Shown here in pieces: positions 16,801 to 26,780 of a stretch of DNA of 64,000 nt (positions are counted from its first letter, which is position 1; every line of letters starts with the position of its first letter). This DNA is from an uncultured Acidobacteriota bacterium (GTDB lineage Bacteria > Acidobacteriota > Blastocatellia > RBC074). A program made the position numbers and the translations under genes. The notes beneath the pieces were generated by a model that was given only the letters and a program-made list of their open reading frames with translations, did no database searches and was not told where the DNA came from. Where the stretch lies: contig CADECP010000007.1 of assembly GCA_902825875.1 (NCBI GenBank), positions 1 to 64,000 of the forward strand. The letters are read 5' to 3'.

Positions 16801-17349
16801 TTGATTAAGCAGGTAGCGCAAACAGGAATCATCAAAGCCTTTCGCCAGAGACGGTGGCGAAAACTGATGTCTGTACTTGTACTCCTGCTCCTGTTCACGA
16901 ATCAGACCTGGGCGGGTGGTCTTTGTTTTTGTGAATCGGAGGGTAAAGCTCCAAACTCAGACTGTCATACGATGCTGCCTCTTGATAAGCCAAAAGCTGA
17001 AGCTCCACATTCAGGCTGCCATACGGCGCATGTTCCTGGCCAGACAACAGCGACGCCGCTGGAAGTTGCAACGCCACCATTAACACATCATTGTTCAGAC
17101 GCAGAGTCGTCCCTTGCTGATGCACAGCCTGGGCAGTTGACTCACAGCACGATGATCTGTTGCCACTTGCAGCCGGATGCCGAAGCGCAGGCGGTTCCTG
17201 TTACGGCACAGAATCAGGTGCTGATTGTTGCCATCCTGCCGTTCATTCACTTTGGCGCACGACCTAACTCAGCGCCACTGTCACATACTTTCCATCATCC
17301 ACACCAGAAACGACCGCTTTATCTGTCTTACTCCTGTCTGCTGATCTAG
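16801..17349 (+). CDS. Cys/His-rich membrane-associated protein, possible metal binder
   Basis: 182 residues with a TTG start chosen because GGAAGGAGAAGAGC lies directly before it; the ATG at 16867 is an alternative. A hydrophobic signal/anchor covers about 23-38. The following 100 residues are rich in Cys and His, with a repeated pattern (APNSDCHT and APHSGCHT) plus LCFCE, HHCSD and MICCHLQP. A second hydrophobic segment lies near 140-152, and the tail is His-rich (HTFHHPHQ). It heads the TolC/RND genes and lies under the CRP-type site. A periplasmic metal-binding or sensing role is likely but unproven. Confidence 0.65.
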   Translation: MIKQVAQTGIIKAFRQRRWRKLMSVLVLLLLFTNQTWAGGLCFCESEGKAPNSDCHTMLPLDKPKAEAPHSGCHTAHVPGQTTATPLEVATPPLTHHCSDAESSLADAQPGQLTHSTMICCHLQPDAEAQAVPVTAQNQVLIVAILPFIHFGARPNSAPLSHTFHHPHQKRPLYLSYSCLLI

Positions 17350-17483
17350 TCGTATCCAGCACGCAATCCGCGATTCTTTTTGCGGTAACCACTCGTCATC
17401 TGTCTGGTGGTGTCACTACAGATGGCGTTCGGAACAGCTTGGACGACGGCTCTCAAACGGCTGTTGCATAAGGAGAGGTCACA

Positions 17484-18812
17484 ATGAAGTTGAGAAGTTC
17501 TCAACGATGGGCAGCGTGTACGCTGGGTCTGTTATTGCTGTGGAACGTGCAGGTCTTTGCGCAAAGTTCTAACTTAGTAACTGCGCCACGCGCCAGCGAC
17601 GTGAAAGTGAAACCAGCAGCGATTGCGCCGGTTCTGCTGAATGATCTGGTGACCGAAGCGCTCGAACAAAACCCTGAAATCAAAGCCATGCAGCGCAGCT
17701 TCGATATGATGCGCGCCCGCATCCCACAATTCAAAGCTTTGCCCGAACCTATGCTCAGCTATGGTTATGCAGGCAATGCGCCGCTGCCTCCGTTTGATAT
17801 TCAGAAAGGCGATCCGGCAAGCGCACGGACACTTAGTTTTACGCAGGAACTCCCCTTTCCCGGCAAACTGGCGATCAAAGGCAAAATGGCAACCGTCGCG
17901 GCTGAGGCTGAGTGGTGGAACTACGAGCAGGTGCGTCTGAACGTCGTCGCCGAAGTCAAAGACGCGTATTACGATCTCTACTACATCCATAAGGCCATGG
18001 AGACCATCACGAAGAACAAAGAGCTACTCGAAAAATTCGCAAAAATCGCAGAAGCAAGTTACTCAGTGGGCAAGGGCATTCAGCAGGATGTGTTGAAGGC
18101 GCAGGTCGAGGTCTCCAAGCTGGTTGATCAACTGACGGTGCTGGAGCAGCGGAAACAAACCGCTGAGGCGCGGCTCAACAGCCTGCTCTTCCGCGAGCCG
18201 GAAACGCCAGTGGGTAGGCCGGAGGAGGTCAAGCCACGCGAGTTCACATACAGCTTGACCGACCTCAGAGAGATGGCACTGACGAACTTCCCCACGCTGA
18301 AGGCGCAGCGGCGCAGGATTGACCGCGAGCAATACGGCGTCGAACTCGCTAAGAAAGACTTTTATCCTGATTTCAATGTCGGCGTCACCTACTTCAACCG
18401 CCCCGGCCTACCGGAAATGTATGCCGTAAATGTCGGCGTGAAAATCCCGCTTTATTTCTGGCAGAAGCAGCGTCCAGCAGTGGCCGAAGCGACGGCCAGC
18501 GCAGCAACGGAGAAACAACGCCTGGAGAACGCCACGACGCTGCTTTTCTTCCGCATCAAGGATCGGTATCTGGCCGCGACGACAGCGCAGCGGCTGGTGA
18601 AGCTCTATGGCACGACAATCATTCCGCAATCATCGTTATCACTGGAATCAGCGATCTCCGCGTACGAAGTCGGCAAGGTGGATTTTCTGACCCTGCTCGA
18701 CAACCTGGTGACGCTGCTCAATTACGAACTGAGTTACTACGAGCAACTCAGCAATGAAGAGAAAGCCATTGCGGCGCTTGAGCCGTTCGTCGGTATCAAC
18801 TTGAGGCCATAA
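17484..18812 (+). CDS. TolC-family outer-membrane efflux channel (CusC-like)
   Basis: 442 residues with a signal peptide (about 1-27). It has the duplicated helical-hairpin architecture of outer-membrane efflux proteins: long amphipathic helices (LVTEALEQNPEIKAM; the AEVKDAYYDLYYIHKAM segment) and the mirrored second half (LTNFPTLKAQRRRIDREQ). No obvious lipobox Cys. Together with the adaptor at 19458 and the permease at 21271 it would form a tripartite copper/silver efflux pump across both membranes. AAGGAGAGG precedes the ATG. Confidence 0.92.
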   Translation: MKLRSSQRWAACTLGLLLLWNVQVFAQSSNLVTAPRASDVKVKPAAIAPVLLNDLVTEALEQNPEIKAMQRSFDMMRARIPQFKALPEPMLSYGYAGNAPLPPFDIQKGDPASARTLSFTQELPFPGKLAIKGKMATVAAEAEWWNYEQVRLNVVAEVKDAYYDLYYIHKAMETITKNKELLEKFAKIAEASYSVGKGIQQDVLKAQVEVSKLVDQLTVLEQRKQTAEARLNSLLFREPETPVGRPEEVKPREFTYSLTDLREMALTNFPTLKAQRRRIDREQYGVELAKKDFYPDFNVGVTYFNRPGLPEMYAVNVGVKIPLYFWQKQRPAVAEATASAATEKQRLENATTLLFFRIKDRYLAATTAQRLVKLYGTTIIPQSSLSLESAISAYEVGKVDFLTLLDNLVTLLNYELSYYEQLSNEEKAIAALEPFVGINLRP

Positions 18813-18889
18813 CGGATCGGCGCATGCAACTGAGTCCATCAACTGAGCACTGCATCAATCAACAATCCAATCTCGAATAAGGAGAAAAA

Positions 18890-19318
18890 ATGAAAAACAC
18901 AAGTCTCAAAACCAACACGACAACCATGCGGCTATTGATCAGCGCGGTCGCTCTGATGCTGACCGCCGGCCTTTCGATCTGGGGGATGGGGCAGGACGCC
19001 AAACAGGATCATTCCGGCCACGCTATGGGGCAGGAAATGAAAGCTCCGCAGACAGCACAGGAACACCGGGAGCGTGCCGAACAGTACCAGAAGAAGGCCG
19101 CCGAATATCGTCAGGAGGCTGCGGCGCACCGGAAGATGCTGACCGACTACAGCAAGACGGTCGCCAAAAACCCCAAGGACACTGGCGAGAATGCCTACAT
19201 CAAAAAGATGCGGTTGCACTGCGAGAAGTACAGCAAGGCCGCTGAAGCCCTCGCCCAGGAAGCCGACGAGATGGCGAAGTTCCACACGATGCGAGCGAAG
19301 GAGATGGAAGGCAAGTAA
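18890..19318 (+). CDS. Periplasmic coiled-coil protein, hypothetical
   Basis: 142 residues. A signal peptide (hydrophobic about 13-32) is followed by a short His/Met segment (DHSGHAMGQEM) and then a long helical region rich in Ala, Glu, Lys and Gln (about 55-140), probably coiled coil. It lies between TolC and adaptor genes, so it is part of the efflux operon and may bind metal or scaffold the pump. No family recognised. AAGGAGAAAAA precedes the ATG. Confidence 0.75.
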   Translation: MKNTSLKTNTTTMRLLISAVALMLTAGLSIWGMGQDAKQDHSGHAMGQEMKAPQTAQEHRERAEQYQKKAAEYRQEAAAHRKMLTDYSKTVAKNPKDTGENAYIKKMRLHCEKYSKAAEALAQEADEMAKFHTMRAKEMEGK

Positions 19319-19457
19319 GCCACAGAAATCGGGCGAAGCAGTGGCTGGAAGCGTTCACCAGCGATTCCAGCCGCTTGCTTCAGTCTGTATACGCAAAGCT
19401 GGCGCTGACTTCATCGAAAGCGAGTGCTAGCACTTTGAGGAGAAAGAGGCCACAACT

Positions 19458-21260
19458 ATGCCGGTCAAAGACAACCAACAAGAAGGAATCAAACCCAGTC
19501 CCGGTCAACCGGCAGACGAACATCAGCCGGAAATAGTCGGCGTTGAGGCGGAGGCTGAATCACTTTCTGTCGAGCTAAAGAAACCCGGTGACGGTGAGTC
19601 CGCACGGCGACCGAAGAGACGACGAACCACAACTCGCTGGGTGGTGTTGTTATTTTTCGCTGGGCTGGCGGTTATCGGGTACACGCAGAGAGCGCGTGTG
19701 CTGTCTTTCTTTAAGGCTCAGACGGCAGATGACGTAGCTTCTGGTGGTGACCATTCCAATGCAGGGCATAAGCCAGAACTGAAGGTACTCTACTGGCAAG
19801 ACCCGATGCACCCGGCTTACAAATCCGACAAACCGGGCAAAGCGCCTGATTGCGGCATGGACTTAGTGCCGATCTATGAGACAGGCGTTGAGGCGAAGGC
19901 TAACCTGCCCGAAGGCGCGTTCCAGATCAGCCCGGAAAAACAGCAGTTGATCGGCGTGCAATACGGCGAGGCAGCTTACAGGCCGGTCTCCAAAACGGTG
20001 CGCGCGGTTGGTCGTCTGGCTTATGACGAAACGAAGATTGTGCGCATCCACACCAGGTTTGAGGGCTGGATTGAGAAAGTCTGGGTAGATTTCACTGGCA
20101 AGCTGGTTGAGAAAGGGCAGCCGCTCATCAGCATTTACAGTCCAGAGCTATTGCAGACGCAGCAGGAATTTTTGCTTGCCCGGCGTGGGCGCGAGGAACT
20201 GGCGGAGAGCACGTTCCGTGGCGCCATCAACGCTTCGGAATCGCTTTACCAGGCGGCGCGCAAGCGGCTTGAGTTGTGGGACATCAACGAGGCGCAGATC
20301 GCCGAGTTGGAAAAGAGCGGCAAGCCGACGAACACGCTGACACTCTACGCGCCGACCGATGGCTTCGTCCTGACGCGTAATGCCTTTCCGAAACAGCGCG
20401 TGACGCCAGAGACGGAACTCTACGCGATTGCCGATCTCTCGACGATCTGGGTGCTGGCCGACATCTATGAGTACGAAGCACCGGAGATCAAGGTCGGGCA
20501 GACGGTCAATGTCACGCTCTCTTACTATCCCGGACGCACGTTTCGCGGCAAGGTGACTTACATCTATCCGCAACTCGACAGTGCGACGCGCACGCTCAAG
20601 GTGCGCGTTGAATTGCCCAATCCGGACTTCACACTCAAACCCGATATGTATGCCAACGCCGAATTGAAGATTGATTACGGCAAGCGGCTGGTCGTGCCGC
20701 AAGAGGCAGTGCTTGATTCCGGGTCGGAACAGACGATCTTCATCGCGCACGAAGGCGGTTACTTCGAGCCGCGCAAAGTGCAACTGGGCGCGAAAGTGGA
20801 TAACCAGTTCATCGTGCTTGGCGGACTCAAGGCGGGCGAGCGCGTGGTAACTTCGGCCAATTTCCTGGTTGATTCCGAAAGCAAGTTGAAGTCAGCGGCG
20901 GGCGGCATGGGCATGCCCGGCATGAATCATGGGGGCAGCGGCGCGGCTGGCGAAAAGAAGGCGATGCCGAAGGAAGGCCCGCCCACACCCCGGGCCGATC
21001 ACTCGCAACATCAACCAAGCGCGACGCCTGTTCCGCAGATCAAGGTGGAAGATCATTCGCAGCATCAACAAAAGTCCACGCCGACGCCAACCCCGAAGGC
21101 GCAAGCACCAGATCATTCGCAGCATCAGGCCAAGCCGGAGCGCAAGATTCTCTATTGGTACGACTCGATGCATCCGAACTACAAATCCGACAAACCAGGC
21201 AAAGCGCCCGATTGCGGCATGGACTTGACGCCGAAATACGCGGACGAGAAGAAGCAATAA
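19458..21260 (+). CDS. RND periplasmic adaptor (CusB-like) with two heavy-metal-binding domains
   Basis: 600 residues. A hydrophilic N-terminus is followed by a transmembrane anchor (about 52-72), a first heavy-metal-binding domain (about 110-143: YW-x-DPMHP...APDCGMDL), the membrane-fusion core with barrel-sandwich and hairpin (about 155-470), then a His/Pro-rich linker with three DHSQHQ repeats, and a second metal-binding domain (about 564-597). The two metal-binding domains match at 25 of 30 aligned positions. CusB-type adaptors hand Cu(I)/Ag(I) to the RND pump. A copy at each end is unusual. The permease starts 11 bp later. Confidence 0.93.
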   Translation: MPVKDNQQEGIKPSPGQPADEHQPEIVGVEAEAESLSVELKKPGDGESARRPKRRRTTTRWVVLLFFAGLAVIGYTQRARVLSFFKAQTADDVASGGDHSNAGHKPELKVLYWQDPMHPAYKSDKPGKAPDCGMDLVPIYETGVEAKANLPEGAFQISPEKQQLIGVQYGEAAYRPVSKTVRAVGRLAYDETKIVRIHTRFEGWIEKVWVDFTGKLVEKGQPLISIYSPELLQTQQEFLLARRGREELAESTFRGAINASESLYQAARKRLELWDINEAQIAELEKSGKPTNTLTLYAPTDGFVLTRNAFPKQRVTPETELYAIADLSTIWVLADIYEYEAPEIKVGQTVNVTLSYYPGRTFRGKVTYIYPQLDSATRTLKVRVELPNPDFTLKPDMYANAELKIDYGKRLVVPQEAVLDSGSEQTIFIAHEGGYFEPRKVQLGAKVDNQFIVLGGLKAGERVVTSANFLVDSESKLKSAAGGMGMPGMNHGGSGAAGEKKAMPKEGPPTPRADHSQHQPSATPVPQIKVEDHSQHQQKSTPTPTPKAQAPDHSQHQAKPERKILYWYDSMHPNYKSDKPGKAPDCGMDLTPKYADEKKQ

Positions 21261-21270
21261 GAGGACAGCG

Positions 21271-24200
21271 ATGATCAACAAAATTATCGAGGCATGTGCC
21301 CACAACAAATTCATCGTCCTTCTCTTCGTTGGGATGGCCACGCTCGCAGGCTTGTGGTCAATCAAGAACATCACGCTCGATGCAATCCCCGACCTCTCGG
21401 ACACGCAGGTCATTATTTACTCGCGCTGGGATCGCAGCCCGGACATTATGGAAGATCAGGTGACCTACCCGATCATCTCGTCGCTGCTCGGCGTGCCGAA
21501 AGTCAAAGATATTCGGGGCTTCTCGGACTTCGGCTACTCCTACGTTTACATCATCTTTGAAGACGGCACGGACATTTATTGGGCGCGTTCGCGCACGCTC
21601 GAATACCTCAGCAACATCCTGCCGAAGCTGCCGCAAGGCGTGAACGTAGAACTGGCGCGCGACGAGACGGCGGTAGGCTGGGTCTTTGAATATGCGCTGG
21701 TGGACAGAACCGGGCAGAACAATCTTGCGCAATTGCGCACTTTTCAGGACTGGTATCTGCGCTATGCGCTGCAGGCCGTGCCCGGGGTGGCCGAAGTTGC
21801 CCCCTTGGGCGGTTTCGTCAAGCAGTATCAGGTCAACGTTGATCCGAATGCACTGCTGGCTTACGACATTCCGATTGATCGCGTCGTCGCAGCGGTGCGC
21901 CAGGGTAATCAGGATGTGGGCGGGCGACTGGTCGAGTTCTCTGGGCGCGAATACATGGTGCGTGGGCGCGGGTACATCAAACAGCTTGATGATGTCGGGA
22001 ACATCGTGGTGGGCACAAGTAAACAGGGCGGCACGCCGGTGCTGATAAAAAACCTCGGCACGGTCACGCTTGGCCCGGACATCCGGCGCGGCATTGCTGA
22101 TCTCGATGGGGAGGGTGAAGTCGTCGGCGCGATCGTCATCATGCGCTACGGCGAGAATGCCCGGAAGGTTATCGAACGGGTGCGGACGAAGCTCGATGAG
22201 ATGAAGGCGTCGCTGCCGCCGGGCGTCGAGATCGTGACCACTTACGACCGCGCTGAGTTGATCGACCGCGCCGTCGAGACGCTCAAGGGGACACTGATTG
22301 AGGAGCTGATTATCGTCAGCATCGTGATCATGATTTTCCTTTGGCACATCCCGTCAGCGCTGGTGCCGATCATTACCATCCCGATCACAATCATCATCTC
22401 GTTCATTCCGATGTACTGGATGGGTCTGACCGCAAACATCATGAGCCTCGGCGGGATTGCGGTCGCCATCGGCGCGATGGTGGACGCGGCGATTGTCGTA
22501 GTCGAGCAAACGCACAAGAAGCTCGAACACTGGGATGCCGAGGGGCGGCCTGGCAGTTATAAAGATGTCGTCATCAGCGCAGTCAAGGAAGTCGGCGGGC
22601 CGAGCTTCTTCGCACTGCTCGTGATCGCGGTTTCGTTCATTCCGGTCTTCACGCTCGAAGGGCAGGAGGGCCGCCTCTTCAAGCCGCTCGCCTACACGAA
22701 GAATTTCTCGATGGCGATTGCGGCTTTCCTTGCGATCACGCTCGACCCCGCGATTCGGCTGCTCTTCACGCACATGGATCCGTACAACTTCCGCCCGCGC
22801 TTTTTGGCGAGGATCGTCAACGCGGTGCTGGTCGGCAAGATTCACAGCGAAGAGACGCATCCGATCAGCCGCCCGCTGATGAAGATCTACCACCCGGTCT
22901 GCGAACTGGTGCTGCGCTTCAAGTGGATTACGGTGGGCGTAGCGGTGCTCACAGTGATCTTGACCATTCCGGTCTTTGAAAAGCTCGGCTCGGAGTTTAT
23001 GCCGCCGCTCGATGAAGGCGCGCTGCTTTATATGCCGACGACGCTGCCGGGCATCTCGATCACACAGACGCAGCAACTGCTTCAGGTGATGGACAAGACG
23101 CTCAAGAGCTTTCCCGAAGTCGCGCGCGTCTTCGGGAAAGCGGGCCGCGCTGAGACCGCGACCGATCCGGCTCCGTTCTCGATGATGGAGACAGTGATCG
23201 AACTCAAGCCGCATATGCAGTGGCCGAAGAAGCCGCGCTGGTATTCATCCTGGGCGCCCGGCTGGTTGCAGGGAATGTTGCGCAAGGCCTGGCCTGACCA
23301 CAAAAGCATGGACGAGTTGATCTACGGCCCCGGCGGCCTCAACGAGGCGATGCAACTGCCGGGCGTCTCGAACGCCTGGACGATGCCGATCAAGGCGCGC
23401 GTGGACATGCTCACGACCGGCGTGCGCACGCCAATTGGCATCAAGATCATGGGTGCCGACCTGGCGGAGGTGCAGAAGCTCGGCGAGCACATCGAGATGT
23501 TGCTGCAAGACGTGCCCGGCACCAAGAGCGTCTTCGCTGAGCGGACGGCGGGCGGTTACTTCCTGGACTTCACGCTCAAGCGCGAGGAACTGGCGCGCTA
23601 TGGGCTAACGATTGACCAAGCCAACGACGTGGTGATGTCGGCCATCGGCGGTGAAAACGTCACGACGACAGTTGAAGGGCGCGAGCGGTATCCGGTGAAT
23701 GTGCGCTATCAGCGAGACTATCGCGGCGACTTGGACAAGCTCTCGCGCACGCTGGTGATGGCTCCCGGCGGCACACAGATTCCCATCGCGCAAATCGCCG
23801 ACATTCAGTTTGTAAGCGGTCCCGCGATGATCCGCGACGAGAACGGGCGACTGTCGGGTTACGTGTACGTTGATCTCGATACGACCAAACGCGACATCGG
23901 CGGTTACGTCACCGACGCCAAAAAGGTTATCAGCAAGAATGTGCAGTTGCCGACAGGCTACCAACTGATCTGGAGCGGGCAGTTCGAGAACATGGAGCGC
24001 GTCAAAGAGCGTCTCTATGTCGTCGTGCCGATCACACTTTTTCTGATCTTCCTGCTGCTCTACTTCAACACGCGCTCGGTGGCTAAAACTTTAATCATTC
24101 TGCTTGCCGTACCGTTCTCGGCGGTGGGCGCGATCTGGTTCCTTTATTTCCTCGGCTACAACATGAGCATCGCGGTCTGGGTCGGGCTGATTGCGCTGAT

Positions 24201-24570
24201 GGGCGTGGACGCGGAGACGGGGATGTTTATGTTGCTCTACCTCGACATCGCCTATTACGAAGCGCGAGCGAAGGGGCTGATGAGGAACAAGGAAGACCTG
24301 AAGCAGGCCATCCTGCAAGGCGCGGTCAAGCGGCTGCGCCCGAAGGTGATGACCGTTGGCGTGATGTTCATGGGGCTGGTGCCGATTATGTGGTCAACGG
24401 GCAGCGGCGGGGATGTGATGAAGCGCATCGCCGCGCCGATGATCGGCGGCATCTTCACCTCATTCATCCTCGAACTGGCGGTCTACCCGGCGATCTACGA
24501 GATCTGGCGCTGGTACTTCGATGTCCGTAAACACCCGACGACAGGACCAGAGCCGACGCTCGCGGTGTAG
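21271..24570 (+). CDS. cusA: Heavy-metal RND efflux permease (CusA-like)
   Basis: 1,099 residues, slightly longer than typical CusA/CzcA. It has the twelve-helix RND layout with two large periplasmic loops, the N-terminal IIEACAHNKFIVLL and DAIPDLSDTQVI motifs, and YPIISSLLGVP. The helix-4 motif GAMVDAAIVVVEQTHKKLE resembles CusA (VDAAIV...E) rather than CzcA (VDGAVV with a second Asp), which favours monovalent Cu+/Ag+ export. It is driven by proton influx. It is the last gene of the TolC-adaptor-permease set. An antiporter/lytic-enzyme fusion gene follows after 17 bp. Confidence 0.95.
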   Translation: MINKIIEACAHNKFIVLLFVGMATLAGLWSIKNITLDAIPDLSDTQVIIYSRWDRSPDIMEDQVTYPIISSLLGVPKVKDIRGFSDFGYSYVYIIFEDGTDIYWARSRTLEYLSNILPKLPQGVNVELARDETAVGWVFEYALVDRTGQNNLAQLRTFQDWYLRYALQAVPGVAEVAPLGGFVKQYQVNVDPNALLAYDIPIDRVVAAVRQGNQDVGGRLVEFSGREYMVRGRGYIKQLDDVGNIVVGTSKQGGTPVLIKNLGTVTLGPDIRRGIADLDGEGEVVGAIVIMRYGENARKVIERVRTKLDEMKASLPPGVEIVTTYDRAELIDRAVETLKGTLIEELIIVSIVIMIFLWHIPSALVPIITIPITIIISFIPMYWMGLTANIMSLGGIAVAIGAMVDAAIVVVEQTHKKLEHWDAEGRPGSYKDVVISAVKEVGGPSFFALLVIAVSFIPVFTLEGQEGRLFKPLAYTKNFSMAIAAFLAITLDPAIRLLFTHMDPYNFRPRFLARIVNAVLVGKIHSEETHPISRPLMKIYHPVCELVLRFKWITVGVAVLTVILTIPVFEKLGSEFMPPLDEGALLYMPTTLPGISITQTQQLLQVMDKTLKSFPEVARVFGKAGRAETATDPAPFSMMETVIELKPHMQWPKKPRWYSSWAPGWLQGMLRKAWPDHKSMDELIYGPGGLNEAMQLPGVSNAWTMPIKARVDMLTTGVRTPIGIKIMGADLAEVQKLGEHIEMLLQDVPGTKSVFAERTAGGYFLDFTLKREELARYGLTIDQANDVVMSAIGGENVTTTVEGRERYPVNVRYQRDYRGDLDKLSRTLVMAPGGTQIPIAQIADIQFVSGPAMIRDENGRLSGYVYVDLDTTKRDIGGYVTDAKKVISKNVQLPTGYQLIWSGQFENMERVKERLYVVVPITLFLIFLLLYFNTRSVAKTLIILLAVPFSAVGAIWFLYFLGYNMSIAVWVGLIALMGVDAETGMFMLLYLDIAYYEARAKGLMRNKEDLKQAILQGAVKRLRPKVMTVGVMFMGLVPIMWSTGSGGDVMKRIAAPMIGGIFTSFILELAVYPAIYEIWRWYFDVRKHPTTGPEPTLAV

Positions 24571-24587
24571 GTCAAGGAGCGTAAGTT

Positions 24588-26780
24588 ATGCAGCAAATTA
24601 TTTCCATTACAACTTTGTTGCTCGGCGCAATGCTCGTGTCGCTGGCGGCGAGATTCATGCAGCGACGGAATCTTTCCGGCGCAACCACGCTGAGCCTGTT
24701 GCTTTGTAGCGTTGCGCTCGGTCTGGCGCTAATTCCGGCGAATTGGCGGATGTGGCTGGCCGGTGGCGAGACGGGCGACCGCTTGCTGACCTTCGCGCGC
24801 GAGCTTGGGTTGATGGGCCTCTTTTTCCTGGCCGGAACACGCTTTGACCTGGAAGAAGTTTGGCAGGTGCGGCGCGTTTCTTTGTTCGTGGCAGTGACTG
24901 GTCTGTTGCTTTTCTCCCTGACCGCAGTCGCGCTCCTGCTGCTGGGACAGGATGGCAGCGCTGCGATCACAGCGGCGGCGGCAATTGTGGGGACGAGCGT
25001 CTGGCTTCCGAGCCAGCTTTCGCTTTCCCCGGAGAAGGGAGCGACTGCCGCCGCCCCGCTCAAATGTGCGGGGGTGGCGATGACGCTCCTCTCCCTGGCG
25101 TCGCTGCATTTCTACGCAGTCTTTCACGCGCTGTCCGGCAGGGCCATGACCCGCTCGGCCTGGGCCATCGTCGCAGTTTATGAAGTGGTCAAACTGGCAG
25201 TCTTCTTCTCGTTCGCTTACTTCGTTGCCAGCCGGTTCCTCACCCGTACCGAAGGCCGAGTTTCGCCCACACGCACGCTCATCGGCTACGTTCTCATCGC
25301 CGTCCTAATCCTCGTACTGGCGCAATCGTTTGTCGGGCAACTCGGCGCGCTTGCGTGGGCATTCGCTGCCGGGGCGCTGCTGGGACGCAGCGAAATGTGG
25401 AGGAGGGCTAGCAACAGCGGGCAGCCGATAGCCGTGACGGCGCTGCTGTCGTTCGCTCTACTACCCCTACTATTCCAGTCCCACGGACGCAGGTTGACGG
25501 ACATTGCGTTGGTCATTTTCGCCGTCATCGCCGCGCTGACATACAAATTCGCGGCGGTCTGGGTGGGCACCCGTGTTTCAGGCGCATCGAGCGCCGACGC
25601 CGGACGAATCGCCGCCACAACTCTGGCATCCGGCGAACTGGCCATTCTGGTTCTGGGCTTCAGCGTCACGAAGTGGGAGGTTGGGGGACAACTCTTCTAC
25701 GGAATTCTGGCTTACGCCTTTGTCTCGTTACTGCTCAGCCCCGCGCTCTGGCGGCTCTCCGGCTCGTTCGAGAAAAGGTTGGCTGAACCTCCCGCACGGC
25801 GTCAAAAAGTTCTCGCGACAATGCTGCTTATCGGCGTTTGCCTGTTGTCGCTGACATTCGGCGCACGCGCGCAATCGCCATCAGGCGCGGCGGACGAAGA
25901 CCCTGTCGCACGGGCGCGGGCAAGGATTGCCGGGCTGGTGGATGAACGTGCGATAGCAGCAGAACGAGTTCTGGCCGCAGCAAAGCTCGTCAATGAAAGC
26001 ACTGAGGCAAGGAAGCAAGGCCATCACGAACAAGCGAAGGAAGCACTGGCTAAGGCTCAACTGACAATGGCGGAGACGGGAACGGTTCGACCTAACTTGC
26101 TGGTCGAAGAGTTGAAGCGCCGCCTGGCTGAAGAGCAGGCAGCGTTCAACCCAAAACCCTTGGCAACCCCATTGCCGCTGACTACCGGTTATCAGTTTGC
26201 TCCGAAGGTTCCCCGTCTCGTAGTCGCCCGATACCAGAATTACCGGGACACGTTCACGCGCATTCTGGCGGAGGAGAATGTGCCGACTGAGTTACTGGCC
26301 GTCGCCTTGGTCGAGAGTGGCTTTAACCCGCAGGCACTCTCGCCGAAAGGAGCGCGGGGTATCTGGCAGTTCATGCCTGGGACGGCGGAGCGTTATGGGC
26401 TATCAGTCCGTCCAGCAGACGATCATCGCACACATCCGGAACATTCCACGCGCGCGGCGGCGCGTTACCTGCGGGACCTCTACAGGCAATTCGGCGATTG
26501 GAAGCTGGCGCTCGCCGCTTATAACTGGGGCGAAGGGAATCTTCAGCGGGTCATTAGCAGAACGGGCATCCGCAATTTTGACGAACTGGCGCGACGCAGT
26601 TTGCTGCCGTTGGAGACGCGCAACTATGTGCCGTCGGTACTCGCCATCTGGACGCAATTGGACGGCATCAACGCGAAAACAAGGCTTACTGGCGCGCCGG
26701 AGAAGGCCGAAGTAGTTGCGGACAGGCCGGCGAACCAATTCATCATTTATCCAGGAAGAGGAGAACGTAATGAGCAGTAA
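24588..26780 (+). CDS. CPA-type antiporter domain fused to a lytic transglycosylase
   Basis: 730 residues in one uninterrupted frame. Residues 1-395 have about a dozen hydrophobic helices in the style of the Na+/H+ exchanger CPA2 family. A signal-peptide-like hydrophobic stretch follows (about 412-430, MLLIGVCLLSL...ARAQ), then a helical linker, then an SLT/goose-lysozyme-like transglycosylase domain (about 555-700) with the catalytic-Glu motif ALVESGFNPQALSPKGARG and AYNWGEGN. The internal signal-like stretch suggests that two genes fused. An internal start at 25821 is possible but lacks a ribosome site. It may link ion flux with peptidoglycan remodelling (speculative). Confidence 0.85.
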   Translation: MQQIISITTLLLGAMLVSLAARFMQRRNLSGATTLSLLLCSVALGLALIPANWRMWLAGGETGDRLLTFARELGLMGLFFLAGTRFDLEEVWQVRRVSLFVAVTGLLLFSLTAVALLLLGQDGSAAITAAAAIVGTSVWLPSQLSLSPEKGATAAAPLKCAGVAMTLLSLASLHFYAVFHALSGRAMTRSAWAIVAVYEVVKLAVFFSFAYFVASRFLTRTEGRVSPTRTLIGYVLIAVLILVLAQSFVGQLGALAWAFAAGALLGRSEMWRRASNSGQPIAVTALLSFALLPLLFQSHGRRLTDIALVIFAVIAALTYKFAAVWVGTRVSGASSADAGRIAATTLASGELAILVLGFSVTKWEVGGQLFYGILAYAFVSLLLSPALWRLSGSFEKRLAEPPARRQKVLATMLLIGVCLLSLTFGARAQSPSGAADEDPVARARARIAGLVDERAIAAERVLAAAKLVNESTEARKQGHHEQAKEALAKAQLTMAETGTVRPNLLVEELKRRLAEEQAAFNPKPLATPLPLTTGYQFAPKVPRLVVARYQNYRDTFTRILAEENVPTELLAVALVESGFNPQALSPKGARGIWQFMPGTAERYGLSVRPADDHRTHPEHSTRAAARYLRDLYRQFGDWKLALAAYNWGEGNLQRVISRTGIRNFDELARRSLLPLETRNYVPSVLAIWTQLDGINAKTRLTGAPEKAEVVADRPANQFIIYPGRGERNEQ

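Noticed and set aside
21358-22347. A 329-codon frame antisense to the RND permease
   Set aside because: Shadow frame; the sense strand is an unmistakable CusA-type pump.
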